The notes below the pieces were generated by a model, which was not told the origin of the DNA, searched no databases, and saw only the letters and a list, made by a program, of their open reading frames with translations. From a virus, in IMG/VR virus record IMGVR_UViG_3300009184_000157, positions 1 to 28,226 of that record: DNA of 28,226 bases. One strand, written 5' to 3'. The translations under genes were made by a program, and so were the position numbers. Every line of letters begins with the position of its first letter. The stretch's first letter is position 1. This document shows positions 1-6,460 of this stretch, piece after piece.

Positions 1-85
1 GTCCCATGCTGTACGGCTGCATGAGGGTGACGAAGCGGTGGCAGCGGTGCTTGGCTACGGTGTTGCGGAATTCGTGAGTTTTCAT
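1..85 (-). CDS. Hypothetical protein, N-terminal 28 residues (runs off the window)
   Basis: An open frame begins at an ATG (complement of 83-85) and reads 28 codons without a stop to the window edge, starting MKTHEFRNTVAKHRC. It begins 10 bases after the 3' end of the tRNA-Leu gene on the same strand, and the gap (TTTAAAAACC) has no Shine-Dalgarno, so it may be translated from a transcript released by tRNA processing. The start MKTHEF also resembles the MKxF starts of the rightward proteins in this window, but it is too short to assign a function. Whether it is a real gene rests only on the open frame and the compact arrangement. Confidence 0.45.
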   Translation of the reverse strand, partial: MKTHEFRNTVAKHRCHRFVTLMQPYSMG

Positions 86-95
86 GGTTTTTAAA

Positions 96-168
96 TAGCA
101 CTGGTGGGAGTCGAACCCACACTGTACCGATTTTGAGTCGGTTGCCTCTGCCATTGGGCTACAGTGCC
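96..168 (-). tRNA. tRNA-Leu (anticodon CAA), short variable loop
   Basis: The complementary strand folds into a complete cloverleaf. The acceptor is GGCACTG/CAGTGCT with a G-U first pair and A73. The D arm contains the GG of the D loop. The anticodon stem is ACCGA/TCGGT with loop CTCAAAA, and the T arm is GTGGG-TTCGACT-CCCAC. CCA is not encoded. The loop places CAA at 34-36, which reads UUG Leu. The variable region is only five bases (ACAGT), unlike the long arm of bacterial tRNA-Leu, so charging identity is less certain than the fold. It lies between two small genes on the same strand. Confidence 0.88.
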
Positions 169-181
169 GAGAGTTTAGGGT

Positions 182-346
182 TTAGCGGCGGCGGTCGTCA
201 GAATCGTCTTCGTCTTCCCATTCGTCGTCCTCTGCGGGGCGGCGGATTTCACGCGGATCAGCGTCCGAGCGGATGGAATTAGCAAATTCGTCCCAGTTAA
301 TGGTGTCGTCACGGAGGTCGGATTGGAGAAGGGCGAGTCGGGGCAT
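182..346 (-). CDS. Hypothetical acidic 54-aa protein
   Basis: I start this at the ATG giving MPRLALLQSDLRDD because an AAGG Shine-Dalgarno lies about nine bases upstream, directly after the stop codon of the preceding gene. A longer frame exists but would overlap that gene by 86 bases. The 54-residue product is very acidic, with a C-terminal tail running EDDEWEDEDDSDDRRR and no membrane segment. I recognise no family. Its neighbours are the tRNA-Leu gene 13 bases downstream and a 67-aa gene upstream, so it is probably part of one leftward operon. Confidence 0.6.
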   Translation of the reverse strand: MPRLALLQSDLRDDTINWDEFANSIRSDADPREIRRPAEDDEWEDEDDSDDRRR

Positions 347-359
347 GAATTTTTGCCTT

Positions 360-563
360 TTAGCGGGTGGTGCGGACGGGGTAGGCGGAAGTGCCAGCGC
401 GAGTGATTTCAAAAATACCTGTTGAGCCGTTTGTGAACTGCACAATGATTTGATTTCCGCTCACCCAAGCGTTTTGGGCATTGCGGGCAACGGTTGCGGA
501 CGGTGAATTGCTGCCTTTTTGCCAGAGCAGCACACGATTTTGGGAAACTGTGGTGTAGTGCAT
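360..563 (-). CDS. Hypothetical 67-aa protein
   Basis: A 67-residue frame starts MHYTTVSQNRVLLWQKG and ends in a basic tail (PVRTTR). The middle (NAWVSGNQIIVQFTNGSTGIFEIT) looks like short alternating beta strands, suggesting a small beta-sheet protein; I recognise no family. The ATG is 11 bases after the 3' end of the tRNA-Arg gene and has no Shine-Dalgarno. Its TAA stop is immediately followed by the AAGG that serves the next gene, a junction style also seen at 881-895 and 1271-1288. Confidence 0.55.
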   Translation of the reverse strand: MHYTTVSQNRVLLWQKGSNSPSATVARNAQNAWVSGNQIIVQFTNGSTGIFEITRAGTSAYPVRTTR

Positions 564-573
564 GGTGTGGGAG

Positions 574-647
574 CGTCCCTGAGTGGACTTGAACCACTGA
601 CTTGCGACTTAGAAGGTCGCTACTCTATCCAACTGAGTTACAGGGAC
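574..647 (-). tRNA. tRNA-Arg (anticodon TCT)
   Basis: The complementary strand gives a standard cloverleaf: acceptor GTCCCTG/CAGGGAC (all Watson-Crick), D arm ACTC-AGTTGGATA-GAGT, anticodon stem GCGAC/GTCGC with loop CTTCTAA, five-base variable loop, T arm AGTGG-TTCAAGT-CCACT, G73, and no encoded CCA. Anticodon TCT reads AGA (and possibly AGG) arginine codons. These are rare in many bacterial hosts, which is the usual explanation for a phage carrying this tRNA. It sits between two protein genes with gaps of about 11 bases on each side. Confidence 0.95.
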
Positions 648-658
648 GAGTTTTTGTG

Positions 659-880
659 TTAGTCTGCGCCCTGTCGTCCGCCCCAAGTGTCGATCCCACT
701 GATAGGATCAACGAATTCGTGTCCGCCAAGCCCGTAGTCGGGGGTGGATGACGGCAGATCAGTGCCCGTGATCTCAAAAATGCGGCGCAGACGGGCGTTC
801 TCGCGGCGCAGGGCATCTACTTCGTGCGCGAGTTGAGCGATTCGCGCGCGTTGGATCTTGATCGTGGTGTTGCCGAGCAT
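659..880 (-). CDS. Hypothetical 73-aa coiled-coil protein
   Basis: The product starts MLGNTTIKIQRARIAQLAHEVD. Residues 8-36 form a heptad-like amphipathic helix (IAQLAHEVDALRRENARLRRIFEI) typical of a short parallel coiled coil. The tail is Gly/Asp-rich and ends GGRQGAD. An AAGGAA Shine-Dalgarno stands about eight bases before the ATG, embedded just after the TAA of the upstream gene, which supports both the start and operon membership. No enzymatic motif is visible. A self-associating adaptor or small structural protein is possible, but the function is unknown. Confidence 0.7.
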   Translation of the reverse strand: MLGNTTIKIQRARIAQLAHEVDALRRENARLRRIFEITGTDLPSSTPDYGLGGHEFVDPISGIDTWGGRQGAD

Positions 881-892
881 GATTTTTTCCTT

Positions 893-1270
893 TTAGGCGT
901 TGGTGGTGACGAACTGGGGCTGTGCGGGGGTCTGCGTAGGGGCAGTGACGGCGGCGCGACCCTTCTTGTTGGGCGAGCCGGGCTTGCGACCACGCTTGTT
1001 GCCGTTCACGGTGAGCGTAGCCACATCAGCCGCGAGTTCAGGAATGAGGTAATTGCCGCGTCCTGCACGGCGATCACGCTTGGCAGCAATCCACGCAGGG
1101 ACGGCAATGTACGGCGAGGTCTTCAGGAGTTCCACCAAGTCCTTGCGGGACACGGTGCAGGTGTCGTACACAGTGAGAGCGGAGCGATGCGCCTGAAGAA
1201 ACTTGATGAATTCAATCTGACCAGGCGTGTACGAGGCGAGGAGGGGAAGCGTGTTGTTCGTAGTAGTCAT
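893..1270 (-). CDS. Free-standing paralogue of the AAA+ ATPase N-terminal domain, with AT-hook-like motif
   Basis: This 125-residue protein aligns by eye with the first about 100 residues of the ATPase encoded at 1613-2941. Residues 56-79 (AVPAW...GRG.Y.IPEL) match AVPAW...GRGVYALPEL of the ATPase at almost the same position, and both then have a basic RGR motif (KRGRKPGS here, KRGRPAG there), which is AT-hook-like. After that this protein has only a Lys/Ala/Pro/Thr tail and no ATPase module. An AAGGA Shine-Dalgarno precedes the ATG. It could bind DNA, or compete with or supplement the ATPase domain at a shared partner; this is inference. I cannot name the family. Confidence 0.78.
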   Translation of the reverse strand: MTTTNNTLPLLASYTPGQIEFIKFLQAHRSALTVYDTCTVSRKDLVELLKTSPYIAVPAWIAAKRDRRAGRGNYLIPELAADVATLTVNGNKRGRKPGSPNKKGRAAVTAPTQTPAQPQFVTTNA

Positions 1271-1285
1271 TGAAAGCGTGTCCTT

Positions 1286-1600
1286 TTACTTTTGGGTGGA
1301 AACCCAGTTGAGAATCTGAAACAAATCGGTGACGGTAACAAATCCCTTGACTTCTTGACCGTCCTTGAACGGCACTATTTCGCCGTTTGGTTGGAAGATT
1401 GCGACCTCTACAGAGGATGCAAACTGTTCGTGTTGTAGCGGAGCAGTGATGCGGCTCCCGTTGTGATCGGTGGAGTACGCAAGCGCACCGTACACCGCGC
1501 TGACCTGATACCCGTTGGGAAACTTCACGCAAATCTGATTGTGTTCGTGAAGCGTTTTCCCCTGTTGGGGTGTGTGAACAATGCGAATGCCGCCTAGCAT
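1286..1600 (-). CDS. Hypothetical 104-aa protein
   Basis: The product starts MLGGIRIVHTPQQGKTLHEHNQ and appears mostly beta-rich with a short C-terminal helix (VTDLFQILNWV). A strong AGGAGG Shine-Dalgarno is fused to the TAA stop of the upstream ATPase gene (TAATAGGAGG), so translation is probably coupled. It lies between the ATPase and the ATPase N-domain paralogue, suggesting a role in the same process, but no motif tells me what it does. Confidence 0.7.
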   Translation of the reverse strand: MLGGIRIVHTPQQGKTLHEHNQICVKFPNGYQVSAVYGALAYSTDHNGSRITAPLQHEQFASSVEVAIFQPNGEIVPFKDGQEVKGFVTVTDLFQILNWVSTQK

Positions 1601-1612
1601 ATGCGCCTCCTA

Positions 1613-2941
1613 TTAGAACGGGCAAGCGTTGGGGTTGTCGGACTTCGGCGCAGCAGCAGCGTCCACGGTGGGCTTCGGCTGTGCGTCAGCGTCCACCTTC
1701 GTGTACATCTGCGTGAATGCGTCCTTCGTGGTCGGGTCGAACCGCGACACGCACCGCTCAATCGCGGTCATCTTGTCACCGAACACCGAGAACGCGAACA
1801 CGATGTCGCGCAGACGGCGCGTGGTGATGATCTCGCTCACCACCTGCTGCTTGAACGACTTGCGGATGATGTCCGCCCAAGTCACGAGATTGTCAAGGAA
1901 CGCATCATCGTCCACGCCAACGGAGTCCGCGACCTTCTTGAGAATCCGCTTCTCAATCTTGGTGTCCGCGTAGTCCTGTTCGTAGGTGAACGCGAAACGG
2001 TCAAGGAACGCTTCGTTCAGGATGTTCGTACCCGCGAACCGACCGTCATCGCTGCCCTTGCCCTTCGTGTTAGCCGTAGCCACCACGGTGAAGCCAGGCG
2101 CAGGGCGCACATACTTGCCGATCTTCGGGATGAACTTGCCCTTGCCTTCAAGCACGGACTGCAAGCACATGATGAGGTGACCACCGAGGTCGATCTCGTC
2201 AAGCAGCAGCACGGAGCCGCGCTCCATCGCCACAAGCACGGGACCAGGCACGAAACGGGTTTCGCCGTTGATGAGGCGGAAGCCACCGAGGAGTTCGTCT
2301 TCGTCCGTAGCCGCAGTGAAGTTCACGCGCACACACTCGCGCTTCAACTGGGCGCACACCTGCTCCACCATCGTGGTCTTGCCGTTGCCGCTCAGACCCG
2401 TGATGAACACGGGGCAGAACCGCTTGGACTTGATGATGGACTTGATCTCGTTGTGGTAGCCCCACGGAATGTAGTTGTCGTCCGTGGCGGGAGTGAAGGT
2501 TTCGCTCTCGCCCTGCGTGATGGTACGCGCAAGTTCAGCCGCGTCCGTACCCGCAGTGAGCGCAACCGCGCTGCACTCCTGAACAGCAGGAGCGTTCGCA
2601 GTCACGACAGGAGCAGGAGCCGCCTTCGGCTCCGTGCGCTTCGCGGTCTTTGCACCCGCAGGGCGACCACGCTTCACTTCGGTGATCGTGAAGGACTTGT
2701 CGTCCGCGAAGAGTTCAGGCAGCGCGTACACGCCGCGCCCACACTTGCGGGTCTTGTCCATGCACCACGCGGGAACAGCAGCGTAGCCCGCCTTGTGCGC
2801 GGCGCGGAACAGGGGCGAGAACTGCACCGACTGCCCATTGCAGGAAGTCTTGGCAGTGATGCCGAACGCCGCGAGGTGCGGACGAACAGCAGCGATAAAG
2901 GCGAACTGGGAAGAGGTCATGTTGAAAGAAGCGGTCTTCAT
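1613..2941 (-). CDS. AAA+ ATPase, MoxR/CobS-like, with AT-hook-like N-terminal domain
   Basis: This 442-aa protein has two parts. Residues 1-100 form a domain shared with the 125-aa gene at 893-1270 and end in KRGRPAG (90-96). Residues about 155-400 are an AAA+ module: Walker A GLSGNGKT (182-189), Walker B VLLLDEID (244-251), sensor 1 ATAN (288-291), and an LDRF arginine-finger region (313-316). The order fits MoxR/CobS/NorQ-type ATPases, which usually work with a VWA-domain partner; the gene upstream encodes one. I use the ATG at 2941. A TTG at 2977 would add 12 residues but overlaps the -35 box of a good promoter. There is no Shine-Dalgarno, so a leaderless mRNA is likely. Metal chelation, as in CobS, is only one possible job. 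Confidence 0.88.
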   Translation of the reverse strand: MKTASFNMTSSQFAFIAAVRPHLAAFGITAKTSCNGQSVQFSPLFRAAHKAGYAAVPAWCMDKTRKCGRGVYALPELFADDKSFTITEVKRGRPAGAKTAKRTEPKAAPAPVVTANAPAVQECSAVALTAGTDAAELARTITQGESETFTPATDDNYIPWGYHNEIKSIIKSKRFCPVFITGLSGNGKTTMVEQVCAQLKRECVRVNFTAATDEDELLGGFRLINGETRFVPGPVLVAMERGSVLLLDEIDLGGHLIMCLQSVLEGKGKFIPKIGKYVRPAPGFTVVATANTKGKGSDDGRFAGTNILNEAFLDRFAFTYEQDYADTKIEKRILKKVADSVGVDDDAFLDNLVTWADIIRKSFKQQVVSEIITTRRLRDIVFAFSVFGDKMTAIERCVSRFDPTTKDAFTQMYTKVDADAQPKPTVDAAAAPKSDNPNACPF

Positions 2942-2948
2942 GTGGTTT

Positions 2949-2977
2949 ATTCTACTGCATTTCTGCCTGTATTTCAA
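2949..2977 (-). promoter_or_regulatory. Sigma70-type promoter of the AAA+ ATPase gene (leaderless)
   Basis: On the minus strand TTGAAA (2972-2977) and TAGAAT (2949-2954) are separated by exactly 17 bases, each matching the sigma70 consensus at five of six positions. Only seven bases separate the -10 from the ATG, so transcription should start at or next to the start codon. The absence of a Shine-Dalgarno agrees with this. Confidence 0.72.
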
Positions 2978-2979
2978 GG

Positions 2980-3023
2980 CTTGCGGGGACAGCGCGTCCG
3001 ATAATACTTGCTGTAACCCCTTG
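2980..3023. repeat. Intergenic repeat blocks, copy 1
   Basis: Two blocks here recur at 5474-5521. Block B (2980-3004) contains CGGGGACAGCG followed by GTCCGATAA and can form a small GGAC/GTCC hairpin. Block A (3013-3023) is GTAACCCCTTG. The order of A and B is reversed in the other copy. Block B abuts the -35 box of the ATPase promoter, so an operator or shared regulatory site is plausible. Confidence 0.6.
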
Positions 3024-3063
3024 TGTGATGGGTGTTTACACTATCTTTGAAAAACTGCCGATT

Positions 3064-5409
3064 TTACACAGCGAGGTATTCCCCGATGTGATTCGCAACA
3101 GAGCGGAGCGCACCGTGCGCGATCTGCGTTTCCATGAACGCCTTTGCAAGCGACCCGTTCGTCTTGGCGTTGTCCATCTTGGACTCTGCCTTGTCGATGG
3201 CGATCTGCGCGTTGCTGCTGATCGTACCGTTCGCATCGCGGCTGAAACGATCAGCGTCCACGATGATTGCGGAATCCCAACCCCAAACATCGCCACGCAC
3301 GAAACCGTCACGCTTCCACTCGTTGGTCTTGCAGACCATGCCGTAGTGCGCGGGTTCAACCGCGCGGCGGCTGTAGCCCACCAGACCAATCCAATGCACC
3401 TTGGAGCCAGTGCGGCGGCGCAGGATGTCCACAGCAATCATGCACTGCGGGTGACGCACGGTGTCGGGAACGCCGTTCGTGCCGAACTGGAAGAAGCCCT
3501 TGTGGACGCGGTAGCCGTGCGTGTCCGTGCCGTACTTCGTGACGCGGTTCAGATCGTAAGCCGCGCCAGTGCGCTCGTCCGTGATCACAACAGCAGTCCT
3601 AGACTCGCGGCGGTAGCCAGCGGACGGGTTGAACTTGTGCCAATTAAACTCAATGGCATCGGTCGGCTCACCGTCCGTCAGCACCACGGTGTGGGCAATC
3701 TGAATGCGGCTACGCTTGATGAAAGCCTCAACAAGATCAGCAGCAGCAACAAGAGCCGCAGTGGTGGGCGTACCGTTGAGTCCGTAGCGGTAGTCGCACG
3801 AACCCATCTGGCGCCAGTTCCACAGGCAGGTCTTTGCAGCCTCGTAGTCCGCGCTGTTCATGCGCGAGGACAGCAGGTTCATCATGGTAAGCCCCTTCGT
3901 GGTGAGCAGCGCGTTCTGACGGCGTTCCGAGTCCTGAGTGTACGCAGCCTCGCGTTCAGCCTTGCCCTGCGCGGAGTAGCCGTCCTTGATGTTGAAGTAG
4001 CCCATGTCCGAGAAAGCGTACACTTCAAACGGAATGCCACACTTGCGGCAGAAGTCCGCAAGGATAAACAACTGCCCCATCGTGGACTGCATGATCTGGC
4101 TCATGGACGCAGACCAGTCAAGCAGAATCACGATGCCGTGGTTCTTGCCGTCAGCCACGCGGGTGGTGCGGCGGAAGATGTCGTCCGTCCACTTGTACTG
4201 GTTCATGCGGAGGGTATCAAGCGAACCGCTCTTGGACACCGAGGTGCGGCGCCAGTTGTCAGCAGCCTTGCGGCGGTTGAACGCGGTCGCCATCGTGACC
4301 GATGCGGTGGTGTAGTCGGTGATGCGGATGGGCTGTGCCATGTAGCGGCTCATGCCCGAACCACGCATATCCGCGAGGAACTGCGTGTAGTCAAGCACCT
4401 TGCAGGACTGCGACAACTCCTTCGTGGTGACGCGCACAATCTCCTCTACTTCACCCATATCGCTCTTCGCAAACTCCTCAAGAGCCTTTTCAAGACTCGC
4501 GTTGGTCTGCGGAGCAATACCGCTGTTCATGTCGTTGGACTTCTTCGGCTTGCCCTGTCCGCCACTGGCGGACTCGCCCTGCGGCTCTTCGGTCGGCTCG
4601 TCACCGCCAGCACTCGCGCCGCCCTGTTCGGACTGCGTTTCGCGCTCTTCGCCTTCGCCAGTACCTGCGTTGGAGCCGTCTTCGCTCCCCTCCTGCGCTT
4701 CGTCCGTACCGCTAGCGTCCACTTCGGCTTCGCCGTCAGCACCGTCTTCGCCGTCTTCGGGCATTTCCTGCGACTGCGGATCCTGCTGCTGCTGCTTTGC
4801 CTGTTCCTGTGCCCACACGATCATGTCCTGCGCGAGAGCGGCAACTTCCGCCCAAGTGGACACGGTTTCGCCACGGGTCACGAAAGCGGCTTCGTCCACC
4901 GTGAAACGAATCAGGGTGCCAGCGTGAACACCGCACTTGAAGTGCAGGTTGAAGCGGTCAGCGAGAATCATGGCATTGGTGTTGGAAATGTCACCAAAGA
5001 ACTCGCGCTCCATCAGCGTCTTGTACGCAGAGATGAAGTCCGCCTTCAGACCACGGAACTTCGTCTGAATCAGCCGCTCAATACGCGCGTCTTCCACGAT
5101 GTTCAGGTACTGCTTCGCGGTGTTGTTGTCACAGCCCGTAGCCGTGCTGATCGCGTCAATAGCCGTGCGCCAACCGTCCACAGGCGTGAACAGTGCGTGA
5201 GCCACTTCGTGACCAACCAACATATCGTACAGCGAACCGCTGGCGTTGCTCCACATGGGCAGGTGCAGACTGCGCGTCTTGAGATCAAAAAACGCGGTCG
5301 GGATGTTCTGGTGAACCACCGAAATATTCTCAGTAGCCAGCAGACGCGCCAGCATGGACTTGGCGGCATTGGGTGCGGTCGGGGCAGTGGAAACAAGAGG
5401 CGTAGTCAT
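3064..5409 (-). CDS. CobT-like VWA-domain protein with HExxH motif
   Basis: This 781-aa protein has three parts. The N-terminal part carries GHEVAH (HExxH at 67-71) and NIVEDARIE (103-111), a metallopeptidase-like arrangement in which the later Glu could be the third zinc ligand. Residues about 200-300 are a Glu/Asp/Gly/Gln linker. The C-terminal part is a von Willebrand A domain with a complete MIDAS: DWSAS (431-435), a GTPT threonine near 547, and TDGEPTD (578-584). CobT of cobaltochelatase has a similar acidic linker plus VWA plan, and partners an AAA+ CobS; the next gene is a CobS/MoxR-like ATPase. Whether it chelates metal, remodels a complex or cleaves protein is unknown. The start at 5409 has a promoter six bases upstream and no Shine-Dalgarno. 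Confidence 0.88.
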   Translation of the reverse strand: MTTPLVSTAPTAPNAAKSMLARLLATENISVVHQNIPTAFFDLKTRSLHLPMWSNASGSLYDMLVGHEVAHALFTPVDGWRTAIDAISTATGCDNNTAKQYLNIVEDARIERLIQTKFRGLKADFISAYKTLMEREFFGDISNTNAMILADRFNLHFKCGVHAGTLIRFTVDEAAFVTRGETVSTWAEVAALAQDMIVWAQEQAKQQQQDPQSQEMPEDGEDGADGEAEVDASGTDEAQEGSEDGSNAGTGEGEERETQSEQGGASAGGDEPTEEPQGESASGGQGKPKKSNDMNSGIAPQTNASLEKALEEFAKSDMGEVEEIVRVTTKELSQSCKVLDYTQFLADMRGSGMSRYMAQPIRITDYTTASVTMATAFNRRKAADNWRRTSVSKSGSLDTLRMNQYKWTDDIFRRTTRVADGKNHGIVILLDWSASMSQIMQSTMGQLFILADFCRKCGIPFEVYAFSDMGYFNIKDGYSAQGKAEREAAYTQDSERRQNALLTTKGLTMMNLLSSRMNSADYEAAKTCLWNWRQMGSCDYRYGLNGTPTTAALVAAADLVEAFIKRSRIQIAHTVVLTDGEPTDAIEFNWHKFNPSAGYRRESRTAVVITDERTGAAYDLNRVTKYGTDTHGYRVHKGFFQFGTNGVPDTVRHPQCMIAVDILRRRTGSKVHWIGLVGYSRRAVEPAHYGMVCKTNEWKRDGFVRGDVWGWDSAIIVDADRFSRDANGTISSNAQIAIDKAESKMDNAKTNGSLAKAFMETQIAHGALRSVANHIGEYLAV

Positions 5410-5415
5410 ATCAAT

Positions 5416-5444
5416 ATTGTACTGGAAAATAGGGCATTCTGCAA
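5416..5444 (-). promoter_or_regulatory. Putative sigma70-type promoter of the VWA gene (leaderless)
   Basis: On the minus strand TTGCAG (5439-5444) and TACAAT (5416-5421) lie 17 bases apart. The -10 matches consensus at five of six positions, the -35 at only three. The -10 ends six bases before the ATG at 5409, giving a predicted start site at the codon itself. It mirrors the layout at 2949-2977 (both have CAGTA-C/G-AATA around the -10). Confidence 0.58.
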
Positions 5445-5473
5445 CCCGCAGAGGCGAAAAACGCTATATTTTC

Positions 5474-5527
5474 GTAACCCCTTGGGATATAAGGACTTAC
5501 GGGGACAGCGAGGTCCGATAACCTCGC
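5474..5527. repeat. Intergenic repeat blocks, copy 2, with inverted repeat
   Basis: Block A GTAACCCCTTG (5474-5484) and block B (5496-5521, CGGGGACAGCG then GTCCGATAA) repeat the sequences at 2980-3023 in swapped order. The copy extends into an inverted repeat: GCGAGGT (5508-5514), loop CCGATA, ACCTCGC (5521-5527). It sits in the 265-base divergent region between the leftward VWA gene and the rightward SprT-like gene and could serve either. I see no further gene in 5410-5674. The rest is AT-rich near 5579-5660, with no convincing rightward promoter. Confidence 0.6.
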
Positions 5528-5674
5528 GCCACGCACTGGTAGCACGCCGTGCCTGCGGTCCGCACGCCGCCCCAATATTTGAATGCTAATGAAATGATTA
5601 CCCCGCCCTATTCTGAAGTTTTTGCTGTGGTAGACTACACTACCTAATAGTAGCACCTAACCCGAGGAGTTTCA

Positions 5675-6094
5675 ATGGCTTACATGAACAACCCCCGAGT
5701 ACAGCACTTTCTACAAACCGTCCGCGTACAGTGCAAGAAGTGTAATGTGCGGTTCACCCTGTCCAGTGGGTATCAGGTGAACGCAGGCGGTGAACGCTGC
5801 CAAGGATATTTCATTGAACCGTGGCACCGCAAGGGACACAGTGGGCAGTTGCGTGTGGCTACAGGTGGTCGCCGCACCTCTGACTGGCTGTACACCCTTG
5901 CCCATGAGTACGCCCACTTTCAGCAGTGGATGCGTGACGACCCTATTTACCGTGAACGCGACTACCTGACACTAGAGAAACACACTGAACGAGAAGCACT
6001 AGAACTGTGCAAGCAATTTAAATTGCCTATTCCACGCCGTGTACTGCTGCGGGAACACCGTAAGTACATGAAGAAACTCGCACGGGAGTGCTGA
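5675..6094 (+). CDS. SprT-like zinc metallopeptidase-type protein
   Basis: This 139-aa protein carries LAHEYAHFQQW, an HExxH zinc motif at residues 77-81, followed by conserved-looking glutamates at 106-110 (EREALE) that could supply a third ligand. A CKKC pair (20, 23) near the N-terminus suggests an extra metal site. The overall size and the single short HExxH helix fit SprT-like or small Zn-peptidase folds, but no substrate can be inferred. A GAGGAG Shine-Dalgarno precedes the ATG. It is the first gene of the rightward operon, facing away from the AAA/VWA genes. Confidence 0.75.
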   Translation: MAYMNNPRVQHFLQTVRVQCKKCNVRFTLSSGYQVNAGGERCQGYFIEPWHRKGHSGQLRVATGGRRTSDWLYTLAHEYAHFQQWMRDDPIYRERDYLTLEKHTEREALELCKQFKLPIPRRVLLREHRKYMKKLAREC

Positions 6095-6118
6095 TACATA
6101 GGTGTAGGAGACTACACT

Positions 6119-6406
6119 ATGCCAATTTACGAATACAAGTGCGCTGCGTGTGACCACCCCTTTGAGTGCATGAAGAGCATAGGGGAGCGTGACACACCGT
6201 GTGGGGAGCCGTGTCCGCAGTGCAAGAAAAAGAAAGTGGTACGCGATTTCCGCTCTGCGCCTGTGGGTGGGGTGGACGCCACTGTGGGACCAGGCTCTGA
6301 CTTTGCGGCACTGGCTCGGAAGATGTCGCCGTACCTAACAAAGAACGCACGGCAGAACATGGACCGCGCTGCAAGTCTGCGTGGTAGGAAGTACGGACCC
6401 CAATGA
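6119..6406 (+). CDS. FmdB-type zinc-ribbon protein
   Basis: The N-terminus MPIYEYKCAACDHPFE is the hallmark of FmdB/CxxC_CxxC regulatory-type proteins. Cysteines at 8, 11, 32 and 35 would form one zinc ribbon, with CGEPCPQC as the second half. The 95-residue length and basic, helix-prone C-terminus (residues 60-95) fit the family, whose members are usually assumed to bind nucleic acid or regulate transcription. A TAGGAG Shine-Dalgarno precedes the ATG. It follows the SprT-like gene by 24 bases and is probably co-transcribed. Confidence 0.85.
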   Translation: MPIYEYKCAACDHPFECMKSIGERDTPCGEPCPQCKKKKVVRDFRSAPVGGVDATVGPGSDFAALARKMSPYLTKNARQNMDRAASLRGRKYGPQ

Positions 6407-6460
6407 ACGCCACACCACACGCTCCCCTGTTTCTACGGGGCTTCTGAAAGGTGGGAGAAA

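Noticed and set aside
360-880. Shared IFEIT in the 67-aa and 73-aa proteins as evidence of paralogy
   Set aside because: The five-residue match is in different contexts (beta-rich in one, end of a coiled coil in the other) and is likely chance.
2975-2977. TTG as start of the ATPase (454 aa)
   Set aside because: These bases are part of the -35 box of a well-spaced promoter, so the codon would not be in the transcript; ATG 2941 fits the -10.
1601-3004. A 467-codon plus-strand frame opposite the ATPase gene
   Set aside because: The minus-strand frame has Walker A, Walker B and sensor motifs; the plus-strand product is low-complexity Arg/His/Leu.
3025-5589. An 854-codon open frame on the plus strand opposite the VWA gene
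   Set aside because: It is the antisense shadow of a gene with clear HExxH and MIDAS motifs. The frame reads as Arg/His/Val-rich sequence with no recognisable domain, and no Shine-Dalgarno supports it.
6432-6452. CCCC...GGGG as a terminator after the FmdB-type gene
   Set aside because: Only four pairs and no T-run; the next gene is probably in the same operon.
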